DNA of 64,000 nucleotides from Lentzea cavernae (GCF_014653695.1 NZ_BNAR01000015.1:1-64000); one strand, 5' to 3'. Numbered from the stretch's first letter, positions 55,382-64,000 are shown. Numbers and translations: made by a program. The notes: generated from the letters alone by a model not told the origin.

Positions 55382-56157
55382 GCACTCCCCAAGTCGTGGT
55401 GCACCGCGACGGCGACCTCCTGGCCGCCGCCGCGGCGGCACGCCTGGTCACCCGCATGGTCGACGCCCAGGCCGCACGCGGCCACGCGTCGGTCGTGCTG
55501 ACCGGCGGCCGCACCGGCACCGCCGTCCTGGAACACCTGAACCGCAACGCGGCACGCGACGCCGTGGACTGGTCGCGCGTCGACCTGTTCTGGGGCGACG
55601 AGCGCTTCCTGCCTTCCGGGCACCCGGATCGCAACGAGACGCAGGCCCGCGCCGCCCTGCTGGACCACGTCCCGCTGGACCCGTCGCGGGTGCACGTGAT
55701 GGAGCCCTCGGACGGCAAGTTCGGCGACGACCCCGAGGCGGCCGCCGCGGCCTACGCGGACGTGCTCGCCTCGTTGGCCCGGCCGGAGGACCACAGCGAC
55801 GTGCCCACGTTCGACGTGTGCCTGCTGGGCGTCGGCGAGGAGGGGCACGTGGCGTCGGTGTTCCCCGACTCCCCTGCCGTGCACGAGGAGGAACGCACGG
55901 TCGTCGCCGTGCGCAACTGCCCGAAGCCGCCTCCCACCCGTGTCTCGCTGACGTTGTCGTCGGTGCGGCGCGCGCAGGAGGTCTGGCTGATGACGACAGG
56001 CGAGGCCAAGGCCGCCGCGGTGGCCATGGCCCTGACCGGCGCCGGCGAGGTGCAACTGCCCGCCGCGGGTGCCACGGGGCAGCGCAGGACGTTGTGGCTG
56101 CTGGACACGGCGGCCTCCTCGAAGGTCCCGGCGTTGTTCACACCGCCACTGGCTTGA
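55378..56157 (+). CDS. pgl: 6-Phosphogluconolactonase
   Basis: A 259-residue lactonase of the NagB/DevB fold, which hydrolyses the product of Zwf. Signatures are VLTGGRTGTAV, LFWGDERFLPSGHPDRNE (in part) and CLLGVGEEGHVASVFP. GTG 55378 overlaps the opcA stop. It is the last gene of the pentose phosphate operon, closed by an intrinsic terminator at 56162-56198. Confidence 0.96.
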   Translation: MSTPQVVVHRDGDLLAAAAAARLVTRMVDAQAARGHASVVLTGGRTGTAVLEHLNRNAARDAVDWSRVDLFWGDERFLPSGHPDRNETQARAALLDHVPLDPSRVHVMEPSDGKFGDDPEAAAAAYADVLASLARPEDHSDVPTFDVCLLGVGEEGHVASVFPDSPAVHEEERTVVAVRNCPKPPPTRVSLTLSSVRRAQEVWLMTTGEAKAAAVAMALTGAGEVQLPAAGATGQRRTLWLLDTAASSKVPALFTPPLA

Positions 56158-56159
56158 CG

Positions 56160-57056
56160 TCAGGCCCTCAGGCTCCGGCCTGAGGGCCTTTCCTTTTCGT
56201 GCAGCTTCCTGATGCGATGCGCGCACGACGGGTGCGAGGCCAGCATCCGCGCCTTGAGGCCGGCCCTGGCGCGTTGCTCGTCGTGCCCCTGCTTCACCCA
56301 CCGCTGCAACACCTCGAGCAACATCGGCCCGTACCCCAGCTCGGCCGAGATCCGGTCCGCGTACAACTCGGTCCGCCTGCTCGACAGCGCCAGCAACGGC
56401 GCGATCACCGGCACCAGCAAGACCCACGGACTCGCCACCACCGCCACCGCCGCCAGCCCCACGATCACCACGACGCTGGCGGCCAGCGCCCACCAGGTGC
56501 CGATCCTCCGCCCGATGCCGTAGACGCCCGCCCCCGTGCGCACCACGAGCCGCACCACCGCCCGCGCCGGCAACTCGTACCACCACCGCAACAACGAGAT
56601 CCTGGTGTGCCCGGCGAGGTGGTGCCCGACCTCGTGCGCCAGCACCGCCTCCAACTGCCGCGCGGGCAACCCGAGCGCCGCCGTCGACACCGCCACGACG
56701 TGCCCGCCGACCGCCATCGCGTTGATCTCCTTGGAGTTCTCGATCCGCAGCCAGTACCGCACCGGATCCACCCCCGCCGCCCCGCACACCTCCTCGAGCA
56801 ACGGCTCCAGCACAGCGCGCTCCTTCCCTGTCGGCCCGCGCAGGTTGAGGGCGAGGACGGCGATCGCCCGGTCCATCAGCGGCACGAACACGACCAGCCC
56901 GGACACCAGCCACAGCACCGGGAACAACCACAGCCGCTCCGGCACCACGGCCCTGCCGACGAGGCCGACCAGCAGCAGGCTGCTCAGCACCGTCGGCACC
57001 CCGAGCAGCAACTCGAACACGGCGGGCAGGTCGAAGCGTCGTCGGCGCACCGTCAT
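56160..57056 (-). CDS. M48 family membrane metallopeptidase (HtpX-like)
   Basis: A 298-residue zinc peptidase anchored by two N-terminal helices, with further hydrophobic segments in the middle. The zinc motif is LAHEVGHHLAG and the third ligand the glutamate of RRTELYADRIS. Typical role: quality control of membrane proteins. ATG 57056 is chosen, with GAGGTG just upstream. An in-frame GTG at 57188 would add 44 proline-rich residues and leave only 11 bases to the divergent GNAT gene, but cannot be excluded. Confidence 0.88.
   Translation of the reverse strand: MTVRRRRFDLPAVFELLLGVPTVLSSLLLVGLVGRAVVPERLWLFPVLWLVSGLVVFVPLMDRAIAVLALNLRGPTGKERAVLEPLLEEVCGAAGVDPVRYWLRIENSKEINAMAVGGHVVAVSTAALGLPARQLEAVLAHEVGHHLAGHTRISLLRWWYELPARAVVRLVVRTGAGVYGIGRRIGTWWALAASVVVIVGLAAVAVVASPWVLLVPVIAPLLALSSRRTELYADRISAELGYGPMLLEVLQRWVKQGHDEQRARAGLKARMLASHPSCAHRIRKLHEKERPSGRSLRA
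56162..56198 (+). terminator. Intrinsic terminator of the pentose phosphate operon
   Basis: AGGCCCTCAGGC (56162-56173) pairs perfectly with GCCTGAGGGCCT (56178-56189) around TCCG, followed by TTCCTTTTC. The same DNA encodes the last residues of the opposite M48 gene, so the terminator is under double constraint. Confidence 0.85.
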
Positions 57057-57199
57057 CACCTCGACGGTCGAGCGTTCCAGCCGGTTCCCGTTTGTGTCCA
57101 GCCGATTCGCCCGTCCCGCCCAGTGCGGCCGGGGTGCGATCGGGGGAGGTGAGTTCGGGATCGAGACGTGGTTGGGTGGAGGGGTCAACCGAGGGGGTC

Positions 57200-57634
57200 G
57201 TGTTGCACATCCGGGACGTGCTGGCGGAGGACGCGCCGGCGATCTGCCAGATCAACCGCGAGGCGCTGGGCTACGAGTTCCCGCTGCCCGACACGCTGGC
57301 CCAGTTGGAGCGCATCATCAAGGCTCCCAACGTGGTGCTGCTCGTGGCCGTCGACGGCGCGGAGGTGCTCGGGTACGTCCAGCTCAGCGACTACGAGAAC
57401 ACCTACCACCGGCCGTTGAAGAACCTGATCACCCTGGCCGTCTCGCCCCGGCACCAGCGCCGGGGTGCGGGGTGGGCGCTGCTGGCCGCCGGCGAGGAGT
57501 GGGCGCGTGCCGACGGCGCGTTCGGGGTGCGGCTGGTGACGGGGGCCAACCGGGTGGACGCGCGGGAGTTCTACGCGGCCAACGGGTACGTGGTCCGCAA
57601 GGAGCAGACCAACCTGATCAAGTGGTGGGACTGA
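57200..57634 (+). CDS. GNAT family N-acetyltransferase
   Basis: A 144-145 residue acetyltransferase. The acetyl-CoA loop is SPRHQRRGAGWALL and the C-terminal strand-helix LVTGANRVDAREFYAANGYV is typical. The substrate is unknown. The start is GTG 57200, or TTG 57203, which stands at better distance from GAGGGGG (57191-57197). Its end overlaps the opposite LRV-repeat gene by 17 bases. Confidence 0.87.
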   Translation: MLHIRDVLAEDAPAICQINREALGYEFPLPDTLAQLERIIKAPNVVLLVAVDGAEVLGYVQLSDYENTYHRPLKNLITLAVSPRHQRRGAGWALLAAGEEWARADGAFGVRLVTGANRVDAREFYAANGYVVRKEQTNLIKWWD

Positions 57635-58982
57635 CCGGCACCAGGCGCTCCATCACCCGCACCGGCAGCGAGGGGTTCGACGCCGCCGCCCTCGCCGTGA
57701 ACTCACTGCCCAGCATCCTGACGATCTCGTCCACCGGCAGATGGGGGTGACCGGCGGCGAGGTACCGGGCCTGGGCATCTCCCAAGCACAGCAACAAAGT
57801 CTCCCCCGATGCGTTCGGGTGCCGGGCAATCGCCCGGCAGGTCTCCCCCACCGAAGAACCCCGCAAAGCCATGTGCTGCAACAACTCGGCCGGACACAAG
57901 GGATTCAGCGCCACACGGGGAAACACCCCAGGGCGCGAGACCAGCTCCCACAGCTGCGCGACCGAAACCGAAGGGCTGGTCACCACCGCCGCCACGACAC
58001 CGTCATCGGGATCGCCCACCAACCCGGCGACCACGTCCAAGGGCAGATCGGGCCGCGCGGCCACCATCATCCGCACCTGCGCCACCGGTGACGCCGCCAG
58101 CTCACGAAGCTCGGCGGCAGAAGCAGAAGCGATGCGCGGCACCGGATCAGAGCCGATGCGGGCGACCGGGGCCAGCTCCACCAGCAGGTCGAGCGGAACC
58201 GCCGGGTTGCGCAGCAGCACGTGCCGCAAAGCGCGGGTGTCGGTGAGCTGACGCAGCACGTGCGCCGGGACGGCCGGGTTCGACGCGAGCCGGGTGAGGA
58301 TGCCGGGCTCGAACTCCGACGCGAGCTCCTCGTACACCGGCACGGGCAGGTCGGTGCGCGAGGCGAGGAAGTAGCGGGAGGCGTGGTGGCGCACCAGGTC
58401 CGCGGCCACCGGCGGTGGTGTGGCGGGGTTCGACGCCAGCTCGCGGGCGAGGTCGTCCTCAGAGCTCAGGGCCACCAGCACCGGAGCCGAAGTGAAGGAG
58501 CTGGCGGCCACGGCGCGGCGCACGTCGATGCTCGGGTGGCGGCTCAACGCCCAAGTCACAGCAGGGGGAAGGGCGTGGGAGGCGGCCAGTTCGGCGGCCA
58601 CCTCCGGGGTGTCGCAGGCCAGGCGGTCGATCACGTCCGCGGGCAGGGAGTGAGCGTGTTCGGGGAGGCGCCGGCGGACGGTGGGGTCCGGGTGGAACGC
58701 CAGCGCGCGGGTCAGGGAGGAGTCCGTGGCGGGGTGGCCGGTCAGGACGAGTGCTACTGACTCGTTGGCGACGGGGACGTCCGCCGGATGGACCAATCCC
58801 TTCTCCAGCAGTGTGTGCACGGCTGAGGGGTTGCCGTGAGAGAGCAGGGTGCGCACGTGGGATGCCGACAGGTCTGCACGTTCGGCCAGCAAGGGCGCCA
58901 ACGACGGGATGGCGGCCAAACGGTCGAGCAAGGGGGCCGGTAGCGCCGGGTTCGACGCCAGGCCCTCCAGTTCAGCGCTCAC
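57618..58982 (-). CDS. LRV (leucine-rich repeat variant) protein
   Basis: A 454-residue protein built of at least twelve short helical repeats with the pattern A-S-N-P-x-x-P-x-x-V/L-L (for example ASNPAVPAHVLRQL, LRNPAVPLDLLVEL, ASNPSLPVRVMERL) spanning the whole length. LRV/HEAT-like solenoids bind other proteins. No enzyme motif, signal peptide or membrane helix. GTG 58982 follows GGGGAG at 5 bases. It is divergent from the hybrid kinase, with 78 bases between the start codons. Confidence 0.83.
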   Translation of the reverse strand: MSAELEGLASNPALPAPLLDRLAAIPSLAPLLAERADLSASHVRTLLSHGNPSAVHTLLEKGLVHPADVPVANESVALVLTGHPATDSSLTRALAFHPDPTVRRRLPEHAHSLPADVIDRLACDTPEVAAELAASHALPPAVTWALSRHPSIDVRRAVAASSFTSAPVLVALSSEDDLARELASNPATPPPVAADLVRHHASRYFLASRTDLPVPVYEELASEFEPGILTRLASNPAVPAHVLRQLTDTRALRHVLLRNPAVPLDLLVELAPVARIGSDPVPRIASASAAELRELAASPVAQVRMMVAARPDLPLDVVAGLVGDPDDGVVAAVVTSPSVSVAQLWELVSRPGVFPRVALNPLCPAELLQHMALRGSSVGETCRAIARHPNASGETLLLCLGDAQARYLAAGHPHLPVDEIVRMLGSEFTARAAASNPSLPVRVMERLVPVSPTT

Positions 58983-59060
58983 CACTCTCCCCGGTAACAC
59001 GGCAGGCATTCCCCCCGACAACGCGTATCATCCCCAATCGCGTTGAGTAGCGGGGGTTTT

Positions 59061-61922
59061 GTGGCTGACGGCAGTGCGAGGCGACGTCCCACCATCGGGA
59101 TGATCACCGCTGGACCGCTCATCGAGCTCGCGGGTGAGCAGTGGCGCGGTGTGAGTGACGGCGCTCGGCACCACGGGTGCGACCTGGTCTGCTTCGTCGG
59201 CAGCGAGTTGGACCACCCGGATCCGCACAAGCGACGGGCCAACACCGTCTACGACCTCATTTCGCCGAACCGCATCGATGCGCTCGTTGTGTGGAGCACG
59301 CGCGTGGGGCAGCTCATCGGCTCCGAGGGCATGCAGGAGTACGTGAAGCAGTACGCGCCGATGCCGATCGTGAGTGTGGAGACGCCTCTCGCGCAATGGC
59401 CCACCATCCTGATGGACAACCGCAACGGGATGAAGCAGGCCGTCGACCACCTCATCGAGGTGCACGGCAAGCGCAGGATCGCGTTCATCAGGGGGCCGCA
59501 AACGCATGCGGGCGCCCAAGAGCGGTTCTGGGGTTACGCGGACTCGTTGCGCAACCACGGGATCGCGTTCGACCCGGCCCTCGTGAGCATGCCGGGGTCG
59601 CTGATCTGGGAACCGAACCGCGCCGCCGACACCGTGCGCCGGATGCTCGCCCGTGCCGGGGAACCGCCGGACGCCATCGCGGCCGCGAACGACGACTACG
59701 CGATCGGTGTCGTGTCCGCGCTGGAGGAGATGGGTTTCCGCACGCCCGAGGAGATCGCCGTCGTCGGGTACGACAACCACACCAACGTTCGCACGAACGA
59801 TCTCACCACCGTGCGCGCGCCGTTCCGCGAGATGGGCTTTCGCGCCGTGGAACTGGCCGTGGCACTGGTGAAGGGCGAGCACACGCGTCACCGCCAGACC
59901 ATGCCGACCGAGCTGATCGTGCGGCGGTCGTGCGGTTGCCTGCCGTCCGGGCTCGGCGACCACGCTCCCGCGCACGACCGGCTCACCATCAACGAGTCCG
60001 CGACGGCGTCCACGGTCGCCGACCACCTGCGCGACTCGCTCGGGCAGGCCTCGGGGTCGTTGCCGGACGGCTGGGCGGAGCAGCTCGTCGTCGAGCTGAT
60101 GGCGGCGGGGCGCGGTGAGGTCGAGGGTGCCGAGTTCCTGAAGCTGCTGGCCGAGTACATCCGCTGGAGCGCGCGCGTCGGGTGTGAACCGGCGCAGTGG
60201 TGGCCACCGCTGTTCGACCTGCATCGGTTCGTGACGGCGCGCATCAGTGACGCGACGATCATCAACGACCTGTGGTTGCGCGTGCAGCTGCTCCTGGGCG
60301 ATGCGTTCGCCACGGACGCGCGCTTCAAGTACCTCTCGCACGAGCGTCACGACCAGACGGTGCGTGAAGCAGGGCAGAGGCTCATCGCGTCGAGGGACGT
60401 CTACGAGCTGACGAACGCCCTCGCCGAGGAACTCCCCCGCCTCGCCATCCCCGGTTGTCACGTCATGGCGTACGACACGCCAGGCACGGCGCGCACACTC
60501 GTCCGGTACGAGAGCGGCGAGCTGAAGGCGCCGACGGCCACACCGTTCCCCACGATCAACCTGACGCCGTACCCGTTCCGGCGCGACGTCCCGTTCAGCG
60601 CGCTCGTCGCCCCGCTCTACACCGACGAGGACCACCTCGGGTACGTGATCTTCGAGGAGGGCCCGAAGCCCGGCTGGATCTACGAGGCCGTGCAGCAGCA
60701 GCTCAGCAGCGCGTTGCGGAGCATCAGGCTGATGCAGGAGCTGAAGGACGCGCGCGCACGTCTCGAAGAACGCGTCGGCGAGACGGAAGCGCAGCTGCGG
60801 CACGCACAGAAGATGGAGGCCATCGGCCGGTTGACCGGTGGCATCGCGCACGACTTCAACAACATCCTCACGGTCGTGAACGGCAACAGCGAGATGCTGC
60901 TGCGCCGCACCCTCCAGGACGATCCGAGGCGCACGGCGATCGAGGACATAAGGCACGCGGGCGAACGGGCCGCGAACCTGACCAGGCAGCTGCTCGCGTT
61001 CACCCGCCAGCAGGTCCTGCACCCGGAGTCCCTGGACCTCAAGGAGAACCTCACCAAGGTCCACTCGATGCTGCGCACGCTCGTCGGCGACCACATCGAG
61101 CTGGAGATGCACTTGCCCGAGGACGTCGCGCAGGTGTGGGCGGACGCGGGCCAGGTCGAGCAGATCCTGTTCAACCTCGCGGTCAACTCCCGCGACGCCA
61201 TGCCCGACGGCGGCCTGCTCAGGGTCGAGATCGCGAACAGGCCCCTGCACGGCGACGACACCGGCCGCATCGTCGGCGTGCGGCCGGGCGAGTACGTCGT
61301 GATGCGCGTCCAGGACACCGGCGCCGGCATGGCCCCGGACGTGCAGGCGCAGGTGTTCGAGCCGTACTTCACCACCAAACCGGTCGGCAAGGGCACGGGA
61401 CTCGGCCTGTCCACGGTGTTCGGCATCGTGCAGCAGTCCGGCGGCCAGATCGAGCTGATCAGCGCACCCGGCGAGGGCACGACCGTGGAGGTCTACCTGC
61501 CGGTGCCGATCGAACACAACGGCACGCCGGAAGCACCGTGCGCGCGTCGCACCACCACGCACCAGGGCGTCGGCACGGTGCTCCTCGTGGAGGACGACGC
61601 GCAGGTGCGGATCATGACCAGGCGGTCGCTGGAGACCGCGGGCTACGCGGTGATCGAGGCGGGCGACGGCCAGGAGGCGCTGCAGTTCGCCACGGCGCAC
61701 CGCAGCACGATCGACCTCGTGCTCACCGACGTCGTGATGCCGAAGATGGGCGGCCCCGAGCTCGTCCGGCTGCTGCGCTCGACCGGCGCGGCGCCCGCCG
61801 TGATCTACATGTCCGGGTACACGACCGACGAGTTCCTCGACGACGAGGTGCTGATCACCAAGCCGTACGTGGAATCGGTCCTGCTCGAACGCGTCCGCCA
61901 GGTCCTGAGTCAGGACGCCTGA
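59061..61922 (+). CDS. Hybrid histidine kinase with LacI-like sugar-binding sensor
   Basis: A 953-residue protein with no signal peptide or membrane helix. Residues 8-290 form a periplasmic-binding/LacI-type sensor (RRPTIGMITAGP, ANDDYAIGVVSALEEMG, VVGYDNHTNV) but without the DNA-binding head. After RRSCGCLP come a helical linker, a GAF-like region (about 440-560) and a coiled coil. Then a kinase core with H597 in GIAHDFNN, ATP-site motifs VQDTGAGM and GKGTGLGLS, and a receiver (phospho-acceptor D890 in LTDVVMP). A cytoplasmic ligand probably drives it. GTG 59061 has GGGGG four bases upstream. A stand-alone receiver is encoded convergently at its end. Confidence 0.9.
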   Translation: MADGSARRRPTIGMITAGPLIELAGEQWRGVSDGARHHGCDLVCFVGSELDHPDPHKRRANTVYDLISPNRIDALVVWSTRVGQLIGSEGMQEYVKQYAPMPIVSVETPLAQWPTILMDNRNGMKQAVDHLIEVHGKRRIAFIRGPQTHAGAQERFWGYADSLRNHGIAFDPALVSMPGSLIWEPNRAADTVRRMLARAGEPPDAIAAANDDYAIGVVSALEEMGFRTPEEIAVVGYDNHTNVRTNDLTTVRAPFREMGFRAVELAVALVKGEHTRHRQTMPTELIVRRSCGCLPSGLGDHAPAHDRLTINESATASTVADHLRDSLGQASGSLPDGWAEQLVVELMAAGRGEVEGAEFLKLLAEYIRWSARVGCEPAQWWPPLFDLHRFVTARISDATIINDLWLRVQLLLGDAFATDARFKYLSHERHDQTVREAGQRLIASRDVYELTNALAEELPRLAIPGCHVMAYDTPGTARTLVRYESGELKAPTATPFPTINLTPYPFRRDVPFSALVAPLYTDEDHLGYVIFEEGPKPGWIYEAVQQQLSSALRSIRLMQELKDARARLEERVGETEAQLRHAQKMEAIGRLTGGIAHDFNNILTVVNGNSEMLLRRTLQDDPRRTAIEDIRHAGERAANLTRQLLAFTRQQVLHPESLDLKENLTKVHSMLRTLVGDHIELEMHLPEDVAQVWADAGQVEQILFNLAVNSRDAMPDGGLLRVEIANRPLHGDDTGRIVGVRPGEYVVMRVQDTGAGMAPDVQAQVFEPYFTTKPVGKGTGLGLSTVFGIVQQSGGQIELISAPGEGTTVEVYLPVPIEHNGTPEAPCARRTTTHQGVGTVLLVEDDAQVRIMTRRSLETAGYAVIEAGDGQEALQFATAHRSTIDLVLTDVVMPKMGGPELVRLLRSTGAAPAVIYMSGYTTDEFLDDEVLITKPYVESVLLERVRQVLSQDA

Positions 61923-62299
61923 GCCCGGCCGGTCACGGCGCGGCGGACCGTCTCGTCGAGCGTCTCGATCCGGAACGGCTTCTGCAGGTAGCCGGCGATG
62001 TCGTGCCCGGCGAACCGCCGCTCGAGCGACGCGCGGTCGTAGCCGCTGGTCAGCACCACCGGCACGGTCAGGCCCTCGCGCTCCAGCTCGGCGAGCACCT
62101 CCTCGCCGGACAGGCCGGGCATGCTGTGGTCGAGCAGCATCGCGATGATGTCGGCGGACCTCTCGCGCACGAGCGCGATCGCCTCGACGCCGTCGGTGGC
62201 CTGCAGGACGGTGAAGCCCAGCTCCTCGAGCAGGCTCACGGTGTACCTCCGCACGGGGTCCTCGTCCTCGACCACGAGCACCAGCCCAGCCAGCGACAT
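61910..62299 (-). CDS. Single-domain response regulator
   Basis: A 129-residue receiver with no output domain: acidic pair in VVEDEDPVRR, phospho-acceptor aspartate in LLDHSMPGLSG, threonine-serine in VVLTSGY and lysine in YLQKPF. It is of the CheY/Spo0F-like type and probably exchanges phosphate with the hybrid kinase, whose gene it meets tail-to-tail with a 13-base overlap. ATG 62299 is chosen; longer frames upstream lack family sequence. Confidence 0.9.
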   Translation of the reverse strand: MSLAGLVLVVEDEDPVRRYTVSLLEELGFTVLQATDGVEAIALVRERSADIIAMLLDHSMPGLSGEEVLAELEREGLTVPVVLTSGYDRASLERRFAGHDIAGYLQKPFRIETLDETVRRAVTGRAQAS

Positions 62300-62493
62300 G
62301 TCGGCAAGTATGCCTGAAACTATTCGTTCCCTCAGCACCAGGTGGCCGACTATTTCTGGTAATTCTTCACGAACTGCTCCATCAGGATGACATGGGCCAT
62401 TTGGATCACACCATTGGTTGAGGGTCTGCGCTAACCTTCGCGGCACCGCTGCCGCTCCACGCTGAGAAAGAGGCACCAGGAAAGGCCAACTTC

Positions 62494-63120
62494 ATGCGTA
62501 AAGCGACGGCAGCAGCCGCTCTGGCCGTGCTGTTCACATTGTCGTCAGCACCCGCTCACGCCGCGACGATTCCTACCGAGCGCGTGACGATCGACGTGGT
62601 GACGGTGAACGGTTCCGGGTGCAAGCAGGGCACCGCCGAAGTGGTCGTCTCCCCGGACAACACCTCGTTCTGGGTCATCTACAGCGACTACCTGGCCCAG
62701 GCGGGCAAGGGCGCCGGTGCGACCGACTTCCGGAAGAACTGCCAGCTGACCTTGCAGGTCAACGTCCCGCAGGGCTTCTCGTACGGCATCGCGGAAGCCA
62801 CCTACGCGGGCTACGGGTACCTCAAACCCGGCGCCAGCGGGTACCAGACGGTGAATTACTACTTCCAGGGACAATCGGCCACCACCACGTGGAAGCACAG
62901 CTTCAACGGGCCGTTCGACGACAACTGGTCGATCACTCATCGAACCGAGTTCTCGGAGATCGTCTACGCGCCGTGCGGCGAGAAGAAGAATCTCAACGTC
63001 AACAGCTCCCTGCGCGTCGACAAAGGTAGCTCGGACGCCAATGCGAACAGTTTCATGACCATGGACCACCAACGCGGAGAAGTGCGCACTCTGCACCACT
63101 TCTCCTGGAAGCGCTGCTGA
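62494..63120 (+). CDS. Secreted DUF4360 protein, copy 1
   Basis: A 208-residue exported protein: signal peptide about residues 1-23 (cleavage after AHA), then a DUF4360 domain of about 185 residues. Family features are VTVNGSGCKQGTAEV, YSDYLAQAG, DFRKNCQLTLQVNVPQGF and a C-terminal tryptophan-lysine-cysteine end. Four cysteines (in GSGC, KNC, APCGEK and KRC) could form two disulfides. Role unknown. It has a close paralogue directly downstream, so the pair arose by tandem duplication. Confidence 0.9.
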   Translation: MRKATAAAALAVLFTLSSAPAHAATIPTERVTIDVVTVNGSGCKQGTAEVVVSPDNTSFWVIYSDYLAQAGKGAGATDFRKNCQLTLQVNVPQGFSYGIAEATYAGYGYLKPGASGYQTVNYYFQGQSATTTWKHSFNGPFDDNWSITHRTEFSEIVYAPCGEKKNLNVNSSLRVDKGSSDANANSFMTMDHQRGEVRTLHHFSWKRC

Positions 63121-63195
63121 TTTCCCGATAAAGGCCGCCGCCACCGAAGTCCAACCGCCGCCACACCCTGCACGTTGCGTTGGAAAGGTGCCCCC

Positions 63196-63825
63196 ATGCT
63201 CAACGCGGTTGCCGCTGCCCTGCTGGCCTCGGTCATCGTCATCCCACCCGGCGCGCCGAACGAGACGCCGCCGCCCGACCACATCACCATCGACGTCGTC
63301 ACCGTCAACGGCTCGGGCTGCCCGGCCGGCACGGCGGCCGTCGCGGTCTCGGAGGACAACAAGGCGTTCACCGTCACCTACAGCGACTACCTGGCCCAGG
63401 TCGGCGTCGGCGCGCGGCCGACCGACTTCCGCAAGAACTGCCAGCTCAACCTGAGGGTCAACGTCCCGCAGGGCTTCACCTACGGCATCGCCCAGGCCGA
63501 CTACAGAGGGTTCGCGCACCTGGAGAGAGGCGCGTACGCCATCCAGAAGGCCAACTACTACTTCCAGGGCATGTCGCAGAACGACTCGGCGCAGCACCGG
63601 TACAACGGCCCGCACAGCGACGACTGGCAGGCCACGGACACGACCGAGGTCGCCGCGATCGTCTACTCGCCGTGCGGCGAGAAGCGGAACTTCAACATCA
63701 ACACAGAGCTCCGCGTCTACCCCGGCTCGTCGAACACGGCCACGACGACGAGCTTCGTCTCGATGGACTCCACGGACGGTGCGATCGACACGACCTACCA
63801 GTTCTCCTGGAAGACATGCCCTTAG
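63196..63825 (+). CDS. Secreted DUF4360 protein, copy 2
   Basis: A 209-residue paralogue of the preceding protein, with the same GSGC, DFRKNCQLNL, VNVPQGFTYG and SPCGEKRN landmarks and all four cysteines conserved. The signal peptide is shorter and less hydrophobic (MLNAVAAALLASVIVIPPG). ATG 63196 is chosen with GGAAAGG upstream; an in-frame start at 63175 also exists. Seventy-five bases separate the two copies and no terminator lies between, so they may share a messenger. Confidence 0.88.
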   Translation: MLNAVAAALLASVIVIPPGAPNETPPPDHITIDVVTVNGSGCPAGTAAVAVSEDNKAFTVTYSDYLAQVGVGARPTDFRKNCQLNLRVNVPQGFTYGIAQADYRGFAHLERGAYAIQKANYYFQGMSQNDSAQHRYNGPHSDDWQATDTTEVAAIVYSPCGEKRNFNINTELRVYPGSSNTATTTSFVSMDSTDGAIDTTYQFSWKTCP

Positions 63826-63835
63826 TAGTGCTGTG

Positions 63836-63871
63836 GCTACCGCACGCGCTCGCACGAGCGTGTGCGGTAGC
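63836..63871. terminator. Terminator hairpin after the DUF4360 pair
   Basis: Seventeen-base arms at 63836-63852 and 63855-63871 pair fully, with one G-T wobble. No U-tract. Directly after it stands the palindrome CACATATGTG (63871-63880). Confidence 0.7.
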
Positions 63872-63957
63872 ACATATGTGAGCCAACAGCCGTACAGATT
63901 CGCGTGTGCGGGCGTCTTACCCCCATGACGGGGCAGGTCGGGGTGAAGGGGCAGCCA

Positions 63958-64000
63958 ATGCCAACCGCCGCATACGCGCAGTACGGTGAGGGTCAGAAGG
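63958..64000 (+). CDS. Start of a gene cut by the right edge
   Basis: ATG 63958 is preceded by GAAGGGG at 6 bases and opens a frame (MPTAAYAQYGEGQK...) that runs off the window. Too little is visible to name it. An in-frame ATG at 63925 is also possible. Confidence 0.5.
   Translation, partial: MPTAAYAQYGEGQK

Noticed and set aside
57057-57188. 44-residue N-terminal extension of the M48 peptidase
   Set aside because: Proline/asparagine-rich, without family support, and it nearly abuts the divergent GNAT start. Kept only as an alternative.

Overview
The window is a stretch of very GC-rich chromosome with the gene content, codon use and promoter style (TANNNT -10 boxes, many GTG starts, ATGA/GTGA stop-start overlaps, leaderless genes) of an actinomycete. 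A SUF cluster with a Rieske ferredoxin, a four-gene conservon, a mycobacterial-type MptB mannosyltransferase and a ctaB-tkt-tal-pgi-zwf-opcA-pgl block together suggest Pseudonocardiales (Lentzea, Saccharothrix or Actinosynnema-like). That placement is inferred from content only. There is no rRNA, CRISPR array, transposase or integrase.

Layout. Positions 0.5-5.8 kb hold a short lycopene cyclase, an EAL-CBS-GGDEF protein, a carboxylate-amine ligase behind a hairpin that covers its ribosome binding site, a Nudix hydrolase and a DUF72 protein. Positions 5.84-6.32 kb hold six tightly packed, atypical tRNA genes on the minus strand. They lie directly behind an intrinsic terminator and a 29-codon membrane peptide gene. 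Positions 6.7-13.3 kb are the sufR-sufB-sufD-Rieske-sufC-sufS-sufU-sufT operon, divergent from mptB. Positions 15-22.7 kb are accessory: a giant patatin, TetR with an SDR behind a 25-bp operator, and an in-frame DMT transporter/GT4 glycosyltransferase fusion. Positions 22.9-25.5 kb are an ABC transporter and heme A synthase (ctaA).

Positions 25.5-40.1 kb are accessory: ankyrin protein and GbsR-type regulator, Uma2 protein, conservon (kinase, roadblock, DUF742, GTPase), DUF485 and acetate/pyruvate-type symporter, alpha/beta hydrolase facing a MocR regulator, ATP-grasp enzyme, DUF885 peptidase-like protein, and a secreted GH128-like glucanase. At 40.3-41.8 kb are qor and an FKBP lipoprotein sharing a terminator. 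Positions 42.2-44.9 kb are an uncharacterised four-gene run (membrane protein, cupin-like, HD domain, small protein). A CHAT-like protein whose catalytic motifs look lost is followed by ctaB (minus strand). Positions 48.0-56.2 kb are the pentose phosphate operon, ended by a strong terminator. The last part holds an M48 protease, a GNAT protein, an LRV-repeat protein, a hybrid histidine kinase with a LacI-like sugar-binding sensor plus a convergent single-domain receiver, and two tandem DUF4360 secreted proteins.

The housekeeping genes (pgl, opcA, zwf, tal, tkt, ctaB, qor, ctaA, ABC pair, mptB, sufR, suf) correspond in set and order to a block known from mycobacteria, here opened by accessory insertions. 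The most unusual content is the six-tRNA array, which includes two short-variable-loop (class I) tRNAs with leucine anticodons.
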